64,000 nucleotides of DNA from Enoplolaimus lenunculus (Eukaryota; Nematoda; Enoplea; Enoplida; Thoracostomopsidae), in the NCBI GenBank assembly GCA_030248215.1, contig JASANG010000540.1:186001-250000 (forward strand), given 5' to 3'. Made by a program: the position numbers and the translations under genes. Positions 42,801 to 55,300 of this stretch are shown here, one piece after another (within the stretch, counting starts at the first letter, position 1; each line of letters begins with the position of its first letter). The notes below the pieces were generated by a model. That model made no database searches and was not told the origin of the DNA. It was given only the letters and a program-made list of their open reading frames with translations.

Positions 42801-45800
42801 CTATTACTGTCCTCTGTATGAAGTAATTTTTAATATTACTGCCCATAACTATCATTTTACTATTCAAAATTTGAATCGAACTTTGAGCCTAAATTTAAAA
42901 ATGACAGAACATTTTTCCCAACAAAAGTAGTCAGCAATAGAAGTAAAAAAACCAAGTGTTCCGGGGTTTCAAGTACACATCATCTCAAACTATGAAGAAA
43001 ACGTTGAAGACACTTACAAAGTTAGACTACAAGTCGTATATACAAAATCCTTTGTAGGACTATTTATTTATGTATTGTTAATAACATTGTTTACTTCTGC
43101 GCTGGAACATTGTCCAGAATATACTTCTGAGCTGGAACGTTGCCCAGAATAGGTATGTGGTGCGTTTCAGTTTAACAATATAGATAAGTTTATAATATTT
43201 AGTAGCCGCGTTACCTCGGTACGTACAACTTATGACGTTTCAACTAAAGTTCGAACGAAAGGGTTTCCCGAGGTCGGGTGGATCCATGCCTGTCCTAATT
43301 ATCCAGCTTCACCAAAGTAATTTGGAAACTTATATGCTTATGAGTGGTTACCCAGTGCCCAGCCGCCGTTCCAGGTGGCCTCAGCTACGCGGTACGAGCT
43401 GTGCTTTCCAAATCCCTCAGCCAAATTCGCATCTCAGTCTACCCAAACCCAATATAAAATATTTAGCCCAGCGACATCTATCTCTGGTAGCAGTTTCATA
43501 CTTACCAGAGGAATATGCTGGATCTTAGAGCTAAAGCAATTTTCTCTCTGGCTACGCTTGCTCGCAAACACTTTCAAATGAGACTGCTTTACGCCCCTGT
43601 CTTGTGACAGGTGTTAGTCATTTGAGATTATGGGTCAAGACACATATTCTCACATGCGTATGGCACCTATCACCAGCTAATGATAGATTTTCAAACTAAC
43701 AAACTCTTGTAGTTGCTAATCTCAAAACTTCGACTCAAGTTGGACCAATCAAATCTGAAACATATTCTGATTTTCGAAACCCGCCATTCGTTGATTTAAA
43801 AGCTGCAAGCTCTATGACGAACTAGTGATAGGTGCTATACATGTTTGAGAATATGGGCATAACAATAACTGCAGACTTACGTAAACGTTAGCAGTATCGC
43901 CGTAACCAGCAGAATCGTTAACGTAAACATTGAACTCGAATCTTCCGTTCCATTCAGGCCGAAACACAATGTTTGACGTTAAAATCCCACTGGTTCGATT
44001 TAGCTCAAAAACGACAGTTTTTGTTGGAGGCAAAGTTCCTGTCAAACGCTTCTTTTTGATTGGACCGTCGATAAAGTAGTTTAGCGTCGGCGATTCGTCT
44101 GCATCTGTTGCCTAAAATATAAAAAAGTTTAAATTTTAGTTCGGCTTTTGTGAGATTCGTCTGCATCTGTTGCCTAAAATATAAAAAAGTTTAAATTTTA
44201 GTTCGGCTTTTGTGAGATTCGTCTGCATCTGTTGCCTAAAATATAAAAAAGTTTAAATTTTAGTTCGGCTTTTGTGAGATTCGTCTGCAACTGTTGCCTA
44301 AAATATAAAAAAGTTTAAATTTTAATTCGGCTTTTACGTCCAAACTGTAGTTCAACGTATAGCGTTTTGTCGAATTTTAAGACTCGGCTGATGTATTCTT
44401 GTCCACAAATTGCACGTTTTGAATAGTTTTAAACGTTAACTATAGGGGTATTCCAATAACTGTAGCTATAATTTAATAAAATTTCAATTACAATATCGTT
44501 CAATGCTGGTTGAACGTTGGAGATCATAAATCAAGATATCCGGCTGTCACTGTTGAGCTAAAACCCTTCTCACATAGAGTTGACTCTGAGCAACTCAGCA
44601 CAATGCGTGTATAGCAAAATAATACACAACACACTATATATAACTATTACTAAGCATATACACAGTACAAAATCTCAAAACTTAAGATCCATCCCAGGTT
44701 TGCTCCTGTAGCTGAGTGGTGATGTTAAAGCGTCCTGCTCCAGCTTCCGAGGTTCAAATCCTAGCATGAAAGTAGGTTTCAGATGAAATAAGAAAATATT
44801 TCTGTGACAGAGGGTCAATATTAACTGTGGCTTACTTGAATGACCAATATCCGGGTTGAAATCGGAACTTCCGGATACATAGCGCCATAGTAAATTTTTT
44901 GTTCAAATTTCGGTTTGTTATCATTAACATCAAGAATTTCGATTTGAACTTGCAATATTGAACGATTCTCATATATCAGTTTGGTGTTTTGTTCATCTCC
45001 AGCTGAAATCACAAAATACAAGTTTTTGCTCGTATTTGGTGCATTTATCATCAGTTTGTCATAGGTCTTGTAACGTTCGAACCATTGACGGCGCGAGCTT
45101 CAAAATTCAGCACATTTTTCGCACATAAATTGGCCTTATTTGCTTGTTGAGATACGCAACTGCGGCGGTTCGTCAGTTAGAAATGCTGTCATTAACTGAG
45201 CGATAGGTGCTATACGCATTTGAGAATACTAGCCCTGGTATTTAGTAAATACCATGCAAAATCTGTGAAAATAATAAGTAAAGAAAACTCTATCACCTGA
45301 ACTCTTTTCACGCTTAAAGCTGCATCGGTGACTATAATTAGCTTAACACAACAATTTGTTAATCAACTGAAATATTTGCCACACTGTAAATATCAGTGAG
45401 TTGATTTTAACTCAGAATGAGTTGAATCACTCAGTCTGAGTTAGGACTATTAGAACTCAGAATTTTGAGTTGATTCGATTCACTCTGAGTTAATTAATCA
45501 ACTCACCCAGAGTCAGCTCAACTCAGAGTGATAATCAACTCAACTCAGAGTGAGCTAAAGTTTACTGTTATTAACTCAGAAATAACCAACTCGCTAGTTG
45601 AATTGATTAATCAACTCATTGGAATTTACAGTGCAGGAGCAAAGATTATATTTCTGGATGGTAATGATACAAAATTTTTAAATTTGACTCTATAATTAAA
45701 TTCAGCGTACTCTAAAAACCTGTAAACGTAAACATTTTATCATTGTTCAGAGGTTTCGAGTGTAGGTAATATATTTCTAAACATTCCTACCCTTCTAAAT

Positions 45801-46232
45801 GGTTTTAGTTATTTACCAACTTCACACGTAGGATTTCTCCAGCAATCATAAGCTGCAATATTTAGCCTATAAGACGCTTGCAATTCACGGTCTAACACAT
45901 GAGTGGTTATCAATTCTGTTCCGTTTTTCGATTTTAGTCGAAATCTAAAATTATGGAACATAGAAAACAATCTTTTGGCACGTAGAACAGGGTCGTAACA
46001 GTAGTATCAGCATATTACTAAGATTGCATTTGTTAAAGGTTGCCTCTGCTTTAGTAAAACAATTGTTAACTAATCTTATTTGAAGTCTAAACTTTAGCCG
46101 GCAATAGATCTTGGTTATGTCCACAAAAACATGATTGAATGGATACAACAGGGCCGTAACAGTAATCTCAGCATATTCCTAAGCCGACGCATAAAGAAAG
46201 AGATTATACGTAAGCTTAAGCCTAAACCTTAG

Positions 46233-46304
<72 letters not shown>

Positions 46305-49300
46305 AGCAATAAACATATACAAATAAGCAAATTTTGCAAGCATTCAAAATGAGAAAAAATTTGACATAAACGATACTATTTATTAATATAATCCGAATCA
46401 AACTTTATTTTAACAGAACGTACGGAAGCTGAGCTTGATGCAAAATTTTGTAGCATATCCTTGAGTAATTGTCGCCACCGTTGTGCTGGTGTCCCGAGAT
46501 CGCGTTCAAAATTGTACCAACTCGACTTAATACGCGTTGATTTTCGTAAATTCGGAATATATGAATGTAATCCTAAAATATAAAAAACAACAAAGCAAAT
46601 TTCATATAATCAATATTTGAAAATTTAAAGCTTAAAAATACCGGAAGCAACCAGTCAAATGCTTCCAAATTGAATAATATTGTTGAGATAAATTAATATT
46701 TACTTGCATAATCGTTTTATATTCTTATTCGTACTGTATGCATAGTGTTATAGAACATCAATAAACGTGATAACCCTTTTAAATAGCCTCACAACTCAAT
46801 ATACTGGCTGTTAATGTAAAATTCAACGTTCGTGTTTTAAATTTTGCCACAACTACATTAATTAGAAATTTCGATAATTTTCCCACAATTGCATTAATTA
46901 AAAATTGAACTATTTGCCACAATTCCATTATAATTAAAAGGTTAACTAATTTCCCACAATTACATTAATTAAAATTTTAAGTAATTTCCCACAGTTACAC
47001 TAATTAAAAATTCAACTAATTTCCCACAATACATAAACAGTAAATAATCCAGGTTAAACAAAGTATTTTGTTTACCTTTGGTACGTCAAAATAAGGACAA
47101 CTTTCGTCTGGATCGATAACAGCTACGGAAAACGATACTTGTGAGCAAAGTTGAGGGGTTCCCATGTCGCACACTGAAACTCGAACCAGATACGGGCTGG
47201 CTATTTTGAGCAACAAAAAGCTTTCTGAGTTGATTTTGATAACTCCATCCGTTGAATTTATGGTGAAATACCTTGAGGCCTGAACTTTAAAAAATAAATA
47301 GCAGTTAATTTAATAAGAGATGTTTATGATGCCTATAAAATTCCAGCTGAAGCATCCCATATAGAGCAATTCACTAAAATTTTGCTGCGGATGCCCAAGC
47401 AGTGACGGATGCAAAAACGGGTCTTAGATGGTGTAAATCCGCCTCCTGCAGAAAATTGTTTGTGATCTCAAAAAATTGGCACACATCAGTAAAAATTGCG
47501 TTTCATAAGTTTTACCAGCGCCCACCCATCAGAAATTTCCCTATCCACCCAACAGCATCTCGACAAAAATTATATAGCAATTTTGTGACAATAGTTCGTG
47601 GTTTGTGTATGGGTCAAAAGTAAGTTTATTACGTGTGAAATTTTGCCCACCCCCATTTTGACATCCTGGATTTGCCACTGGTGTTGAAACAACATACAAT
47701 GAAACAATTTGTTGTAAATGAAACACAAATTCTCGCAAACTGCCGACAATAAAGTTGATACACAGATCTAAAAGTGAAGAGGCCCATGTAACGATCAGGG
47801 GCGGAAGGGTTTTTTGTGGGACCATAAAAGAGTAAGCTTAAGCTTTAGACTATTTTTTTTTGGCTTGGCTTAGGAATATGCTCATCCTTACGCTTAGGCT
47901 TAGGAATATGCTCATCCTTACGCTTAGGCTTAGGCTTAGACTTAGGCTTAGTCTTAAGAATATGCTTATAGTTCCGCCCCTATTCTTTACATTAGACAGT
48001 TAAGGTTATAAAAAATGTAGTACATTTTCACACTTTTTTGGCGAAACCTAAAGTTTAGCATAATTAGATATACAGCCAGGCTCGTAGCTATCTCATCTTG
48101 CTTGGGATGTTAAAAATTTTCCGGAGGGGCATATAAGGGTTTTCGATTATATACAAAACAGGCTGAACACTTTATAGGAAGGGGTGTCAAAATTGTTCCA
48201 TGTGTGCGCTGATCACTCCTGCCCTCCCCTCTGGCTACGGGCCCGTATACGGTCCCGCAACCAGAAATAGTTAGAACAGAGGTGGTAGAAAATTTTATTC
48301 GGATGTCTAAACGTAGGATTGTTTTAATGCGGTTGAACAAATTTTCGAATATGGGGCGAAGTTATTTGTGGAGATACCGGAGGCGACAACCCCTCGGACC
48401 TTCGCTTCTCGCATTTGGTATAACTGTTTGGTAAAATCCCGTAAAAGTCAAATACCTTGTCATTAACGAAGGAATAACGCAGCTCTGCATTTTCTCCCGT
48501 GTCGTTATCAAACGCGACAACTTTTGTTACGTTGACATTGCTCATATGTTGCAAGTTCTGCAATAAACACTACTATTCAACGTAGTTGCTAATTTGCAAC
48601 GCTAAAAAATTCCGCACAAATCTTCTTAAGAATGTATTCTAATTCGCATATATATGCCGTCTCTTGTCTATATATGAACCAATCATTACAACAACTGGAA
48701 CGCTGCCTAAAATACGTATGTGGGGCGTTACAGCTTTAATATATATCAAAACGTTTCGCAAGTATGCGCCGTTCATATTACAATTTTAAAGCCTGCCACG
48801 AAATGTGTCGCAAGACAAGGTTAATGCGTTACAAATTTTAAAAATGTCACGTGTTAACCCCTCCCAACACCTTTTTTGTTAACCCTACCCTAACGCTTGT
48901 CACAAATTGCTCTTTGGCAAGCGTTAGGGTAGGGTTAACGTTTGTAATCACCAAATTTAACAAACATGCACAATACAAATAGTTTGTGTGGTATTAACAA
49001 GTTACATACATATAAATGTGTCGTCTTAAAATTTTTGCAGTGTTAAACGTAGCGTAAACGCTTTCCACATTTTGTGGCAAATTTGTTAATTTTGAAGAAA
49101 TTTTAAGGAAAGTTTATGAATTTTGGTAAAACTTTTTGAAATGTTTTCGACTGCCGTTCGACCCAATAATATATTTTACTGTTCGCCAAAAATTTTACTT
49201 TTAAGTGATTATATACTGATAATATACCATGGTTGAATACGGTTGGTTAACAATGAATTAACTTTCTATTTGTTCAATTCGTTCAACGTTAGCGGAAATG

Positions 49301-52300
49301 TTGTAATGTTTTACACTGCAGTTCACAATGATATATTCAGGTTGGTATATTTTATCAGCGGCGAATCTGAGATGCCTTGGTGGCCAATAGGGTTTTCTTT
49401 TCTAAAAGTTGAAGTAAATCATACTTGACGTTTATAAAGATCATAGGCGGAACATTTTTCTGCATCACAGTGCTTTTTAGACTATTTTTTGCTTAGGGTT
49501 AGGTATACGCTCTTTTTTTACGCTTAGCTTTAGGATAAGTATTAACGCATATGTCTCAGGTTCGCCCATGAATGTGGTGAATACATTTAGGGCTCTAAGA
49601 TTCAGGGACTATTAAAGTAGGATTTTAATTTGCTGGGGGCGGGGATTCAGCAACCCTCTGGAAAAACTTTGGCTCCTTAGAAAGGTTTCAAACTTGTTTG
49701 TAAATCAATGCAAACCCATGTATGCCCGCCCCCCTAAAAGTTTGTAGCCCCTACCATCTTAATCTGGCTACTGGCTTGCGTAGGATAGGATTCGTAATCC
49801 GTAATGAAAACTATGCGTTTATATAGAAGCGCAAACAATACGGTCCTGTTCTATGGATGAACTTATAAAATTTATCAGATCAAAATATTCTCAAAGCTTC
49901 AAACTAAACTTTTATTTGCTCAGGCTAAGGCTTAGAATAATGGTTTTACTACTGTTACAATTTTAGCAAATGTTATATACTTCGTTCTCCGAGATTTCCC
50001 ACCCCTTAAACCCCTTCTCACATTGAGTTGCCTATAGGCAACTCAGCGCAGTCTATATACGTTAAATAATATATATCGCTCCGTGTTTAACAATTGCAAC
50101 ACGTATACATAGTACTAAATCACCACAAGGCGTGAGAGCCCCCTCGGGCTCGAGCATCAATCCCCTATAGCTGAGTAGTGATGGTATACGCCTCCCACTC
50201 CAGTCACTGGAGTTCGAAACCTAGCATAAAAGTAGGTCTCAGGGGAAATAGAAAATATTCATGTGATAAAGGGTTACTATTCCCTTACGTACTAAGAAAA
50301 TTTTAAACTTGTAAAATTATAAAATTTACGCCTAAAATGCCCCATTTTGAGTTTTGCGTTAACCCTAAATTGACGCGTGCAATTTGAGCAGCCCATACAC
50401 ATATAAATAATGCAAATTTAAGCAGATGTTAAACCTTTGTTCAGTCTAAAACCTTAATTTCTAAAAAGAGTAATTTTAGCTATCAAATGTTTCATAATCT
50501 TGCAATATCCACATTGTCAGGATAAGGTCGATTGAACAAAAGTATATGTATCAGTTGAAACAAGGGTGTCTAGCACACGTTGACATTTAAATCCAGTTCT
50601 AAGGCACAATTTTGATATTTGCGCTTTCACAACAAAGTCTTGAGAACCAAAAATCGGGTAAAACCCGTTCTGAACAAAACGAGGCAAAAACTAAAACATT
50701 CAGCAATCTTTCATTCATGGCCTATCAGACAGGAGCGTATGCAAAACAAAAGGTATGACAGATATGTCCGTGCCGAAATTCCAGCACAGATGTGGAAAAG
50801 AAACTTTTCCAGGCTTTAGAGTATAATTATCATGCAAGGGTTCGTATTCTCAAATATGTGTAGCATGTATCACAAGTTATGCGGGATTCACGTTATATCC
50901 CGGGCAGGCGGGATACGGTTTGTCCCGTGTTGATTCGACGACAACGTTAAAATTCGGGCTCTTATATCAATTCAACAGACAAAACTCGTATATCAGCAGA
51001 CATTAGCTTACAAACCACCGCTCCCAAATGATCAATGTGTACAAGGGACGGTATGTCACATGATACTGTGGGACATTTATGCGACTATCATTTGATATTT
51101 CAAAATTTCAACGAATATGTATGATATTCAGTGGGACAGCGTAATCTTTGGTTGCTGATAAATGAATGGAAAGTTGAACGGTAGAGGCACAGCTGTGTTT
51201 AAATACCAAATACACGCCTGCATACCGTATCCGACACAAAATCGCTTACAATCACAGCTTCATAATTCAAAAATTCAAATTTCAAATTTTATATCATATG
51301 ATAATCAACAGGACAGCTTGGGTATGTAACCTCAAGTATGCAGACATTTGAAAATATACATATGATATTCGCAGACAATAAATCGAATATCATACGATAT
51401 TGAGGAACAAAAGGTGACCTACAGATGATATTAGCAGACAAATACAAGTTTTTAAATACCATATGGTATCTACAAGCAAACAAAATGTTAACCAATAGTC
51501 TAATAGGGACAAAACGTGTCCCAAGTTGCCAAGGTTATAACACAAGCCCCGCATTAGTAATAGGTTTTCAAACAAACGGACTGACGCAGTAACAAATGTT
51601 ATACTCAGCCTACATGCACGACGAATCAATTGTAAAAAATGTAACAAGTTTTGAAGCTTTTCATTGACTGATTAGAAGATTTACAAAGCCTTTTTTCCAC
51701 TGGTGATCGGTGCTACATACATTTGAGAATATGGACACAGATTCTGAAACCCTTGTGGTTATAACCTCCCGAAACTATCGCAACGCCCTTGTTAAAGTAC
51801 TCACTCGATAAACAGGTATCACGTGTCCTTCTAACGGAAATTCAATATTTGGTGCGTTGTCGTTGAAATCTTCAATTATAAGTTGAATTTCTACCGTTGT
51901 CTTCTGTCGACTTCCGTATTGTCCCAAATCGTACGCGTCAATTTCGATCCAATACTGACCCCTTAGATTTGTAGGAGTTCTTGTAAGAGTTAACTCGCCA
52001 GAGTGTGAATCTAAGTGCAGTAATCCTAAAAATAGAGGTAACAATGTTGGGTTGCCTACCTAACCGATTCAATAACTATTAGTGAAATGTTTCTCACATA
52101 TATAGATCAAATGGCCAATGTAAAGAACACGGGCAGAACAGTATTATAAGCATATTCCTAAGCCTAAGCCTAAGCCATGCAAAAAATATATTAGTCTAAA
52201 GCTTAAGCTTACTCTTTTCTAGTCCCACCGAAAACCGTTCCTCTGCTGATCTTTACATTGGCCGATCAAATAATGCTAGTTTCACAATACCATGCGTTCA

Positions 52301-55300
52301 TCAGGTAAGAACATTTCTAGCTGTAGTAGGTTTATTTAAAATATTGTTCACTGACATTCATTTGGACTTGCCAAGCTGTCGGCGCAATGTTTCTTGTCAG
52401 TCATGAACACCAACCTTCAGGGACAGCATCGTCGCGACTGGAGTTCGTTTGAATCCGATATCGAACGACTCCGTTTCCGTTTAACGGATCATCCAAATCA
52501 ATCGCTGTCAGAGTTGCGAGTAAACTATGAGCATTTGCGTTTTCACTGATTACCAGCGAAGTTGGTGTGTTTGCAATGAACATTGGCGAATTATCGTTGA
52601 TGTCAGTCACTTGAATTTCAACCTGACAAAAATTTAATTTTACAAAACTCAAATTCAAAACCACTAAAGTTAACCCGGATGTTGAACTTAATACTCCAGG
52701 GATGTCATGCGTTAAGAATTTTCATCCTCAGCCCATTCCATCCCGAGGAAAATTCAAGTGGGGATCCGGGTAGACTTCCCGGCAATGACTCTGTCAGAAA
52801 TTCAGAGGCATTATTATTATTATTATTTTATTATTATTATTATTATTATTATTTTATTACTACTTGCTATTTTTAGATGTGTTCGTTCGCATTATAGCAA
52901 ACAATATGTGATGGCACATATTAAGACTACAACTTACCACAGCACCATATATTATTCTGCAATGGATGGCCGCCGGCCAAATCTCAGAGCTGAGACAATC
53001 ATCTTTTACCAACTCATTTTATCCTTAAAATACCGAACCCAAAGCATTTATCTAAACACAGAGTTGAAGCCACATCTCAGATTCTGAACTGTGCGTAGCA
53101 AGAAGGAACTAACATTCGTAGACTTTAAAGTTTTTTCGTCATTTTTACCGGAATCTAAACTAAAAATTTAAATATGAAAAAATAAAATGTGGAACAAACT
53201 TGAGCAGTTGATTGTTGAATTGTTTTGTCTTCTACAGCAATGAAATTACAATTGTCCTGAACCGATACGAATAGCATATAATTGTTTCGACGCTCTCTGT
53301 CCAGTGGCACTTTGACGTTGATTTCTCCCTATAACAATCTTATTATCGTTATTATTGAAATTCCAAGTTAAAAAATGTTTATAGACGTAAGCTATACTAA
53401 AGGTTACCTAAACAGCATGTAGAAATTTGTTAATCTTTACTCAACCGGGTAAATTAATCTTACTGCGGTACACCCCTTGGCAAAAAAATTAAATTGTTGC
53501 TAATACAACGCGAGCAGGGCAAATAATTCTTTACCAACTTTTAATACTTCTCAGTTTACTAGCGATTTTTGGTTATAGTACAGCTGCAATATATAACAAG
53601 TCTAAGCTACAGCATAATGATGGGTGATAAATTGTGGAGTCGCTAAAACTTAGGACTGCAAGTTGTCGGCGACTAATTATCGTGATACGATGTAAAACAT
53701 AGAGGTCAGTCAAATGTTATCTCTAAAAATATCTCACGCTAAGGGTATCGATTAAGGTTTCTTTCTCAGGGTTGCGCTGTACTTCACTCAGACACGCGGC
53801 GGCGTCCGGCGAGCATAGCGCAACCCTTATGGTATCTATTAACCCCTTCTCAAATAGAGTTGACTATGGCAACTCAGCGCAGTGTATATACGTTAAATAG
53901 TATATATCGCACCGTGTTTAACAATTGCAACACGTATACATAGTACTAAATCACCACAAGACGTGAGAGCCCCCTCGGGCTCGAGCGTCAAGCTCCTATA
54001 GCTCAGTGGTGACGGTATACGCCTCCCACTCCAGTCACTGGAGTTCGAATCCTAGTATAAAAGTAGGTCTCAGATGAAATAGAAAATATTCATGTGATAA
54101 TGGTTAAAGCTTTTCCTTAGATGTTGTGGAAAGCAAGTTTATTACTGATTCAACCATTGATCAGTAACTTACTGTAGTTGAATTAATTCCAAATTCTGAA
54201 CTCGAATCATTTTCAAACCGAAATGTGAAACAGTTAAACGGCGATGAATCGAGGTCGGTTACTTCCAATCTGGTGACAATCCTTCCCACAGAAGCATCTT
54301 CGCTAATGGTGGCCCGATAATGCGCAGATGGCACAAACATTGGTCTGAAACTCAGCTCAAAGTCTCTGCATGAAATAATGCACAATGCACAGAGAAAAAG
54401 CTAAGCAAGCAAATTTTCATGAAATGTTATTGCCAGTGCGAACTGTCAACTTTATAAGCTGGTGAGAATGACAATATATTTGACGGAAAGAATAATAACC
54501 GAAGTCTATTTGCAACTTGCGCAGTAGTAGACGACAACAGATGATGATTTATTAGCGAAGCAATATAAAATGCAGCGGCTGATGTAAGCTGCCCGAATAC
54601 AACTAATACCACTACAGCAATCGGCAGAGAAGTACTGATAACGTGAGCATAGCTATTGCTTCCATACGTTTACCTCAACCATTAGTTGCCTTGCCACAAG
54701 CTACACGGATATATGCAAATTAGCAGTTAACGGCAGGCGGAAGTATTGACGTTACACGCAGTGTTTAACAATTGTGACACGTCTTTATGAGAAGTACAGT
54801 ACCTCCACAGAAAGTCGTGTCAGTCAAGAGCGTCAAGCTCTTATTAGCTGAGTAGCGATGGCAAACGCCTTTAAGCTATTAACGGTGGCGCTATACTTAT
54901 CGTGCCGTGCCGCGTGTTAAAAAGTTAAATTGATATTCTGCGGCCATAGTGTCAATAAACGTGCGTTGCGGTACGGTGCCAAAGGCACCATACGGGCCGG
55001 ACGGCATCGAACGTCATCAAAAGTGTCGCATCACCGTAAAGGTCCCGAATTTTTATCCCATCGTGAAATTAGATCTCGGATAAAACAAAAATATTTACTC
55101 GAAATATGTTTGTATATATATATGTCCACAACTTATGTATTGAGCAGTGTTATTATGAAGCAAACTTTTAATTTGAACGAATTAATTAAAAATCACAAAC
55201 TGGTGATTGTTTCGCTCTGGCATTCAACTTACCTGTTATCATTCATATCGATTACTTGAATTTCAACTCCAACTTGTGTTGCGAGTAGCGGTTCGCCGCT

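Noticed and set aside
43232-43581. Plus-strand open frames at a GC-richer patch
   Set aside because: No splice support or recognisable protein; an ATACTTACCAG word recalls the U1 snRNA start, but the rest does not fit U1.
54345-54368. Upstream acceptor for the cadherin exon at 54173-54344
   Set aside because: In phase, but it would add nine residues within the calcium-binding linker; the nearer acceptor gives canonical DMNDNRPMF.
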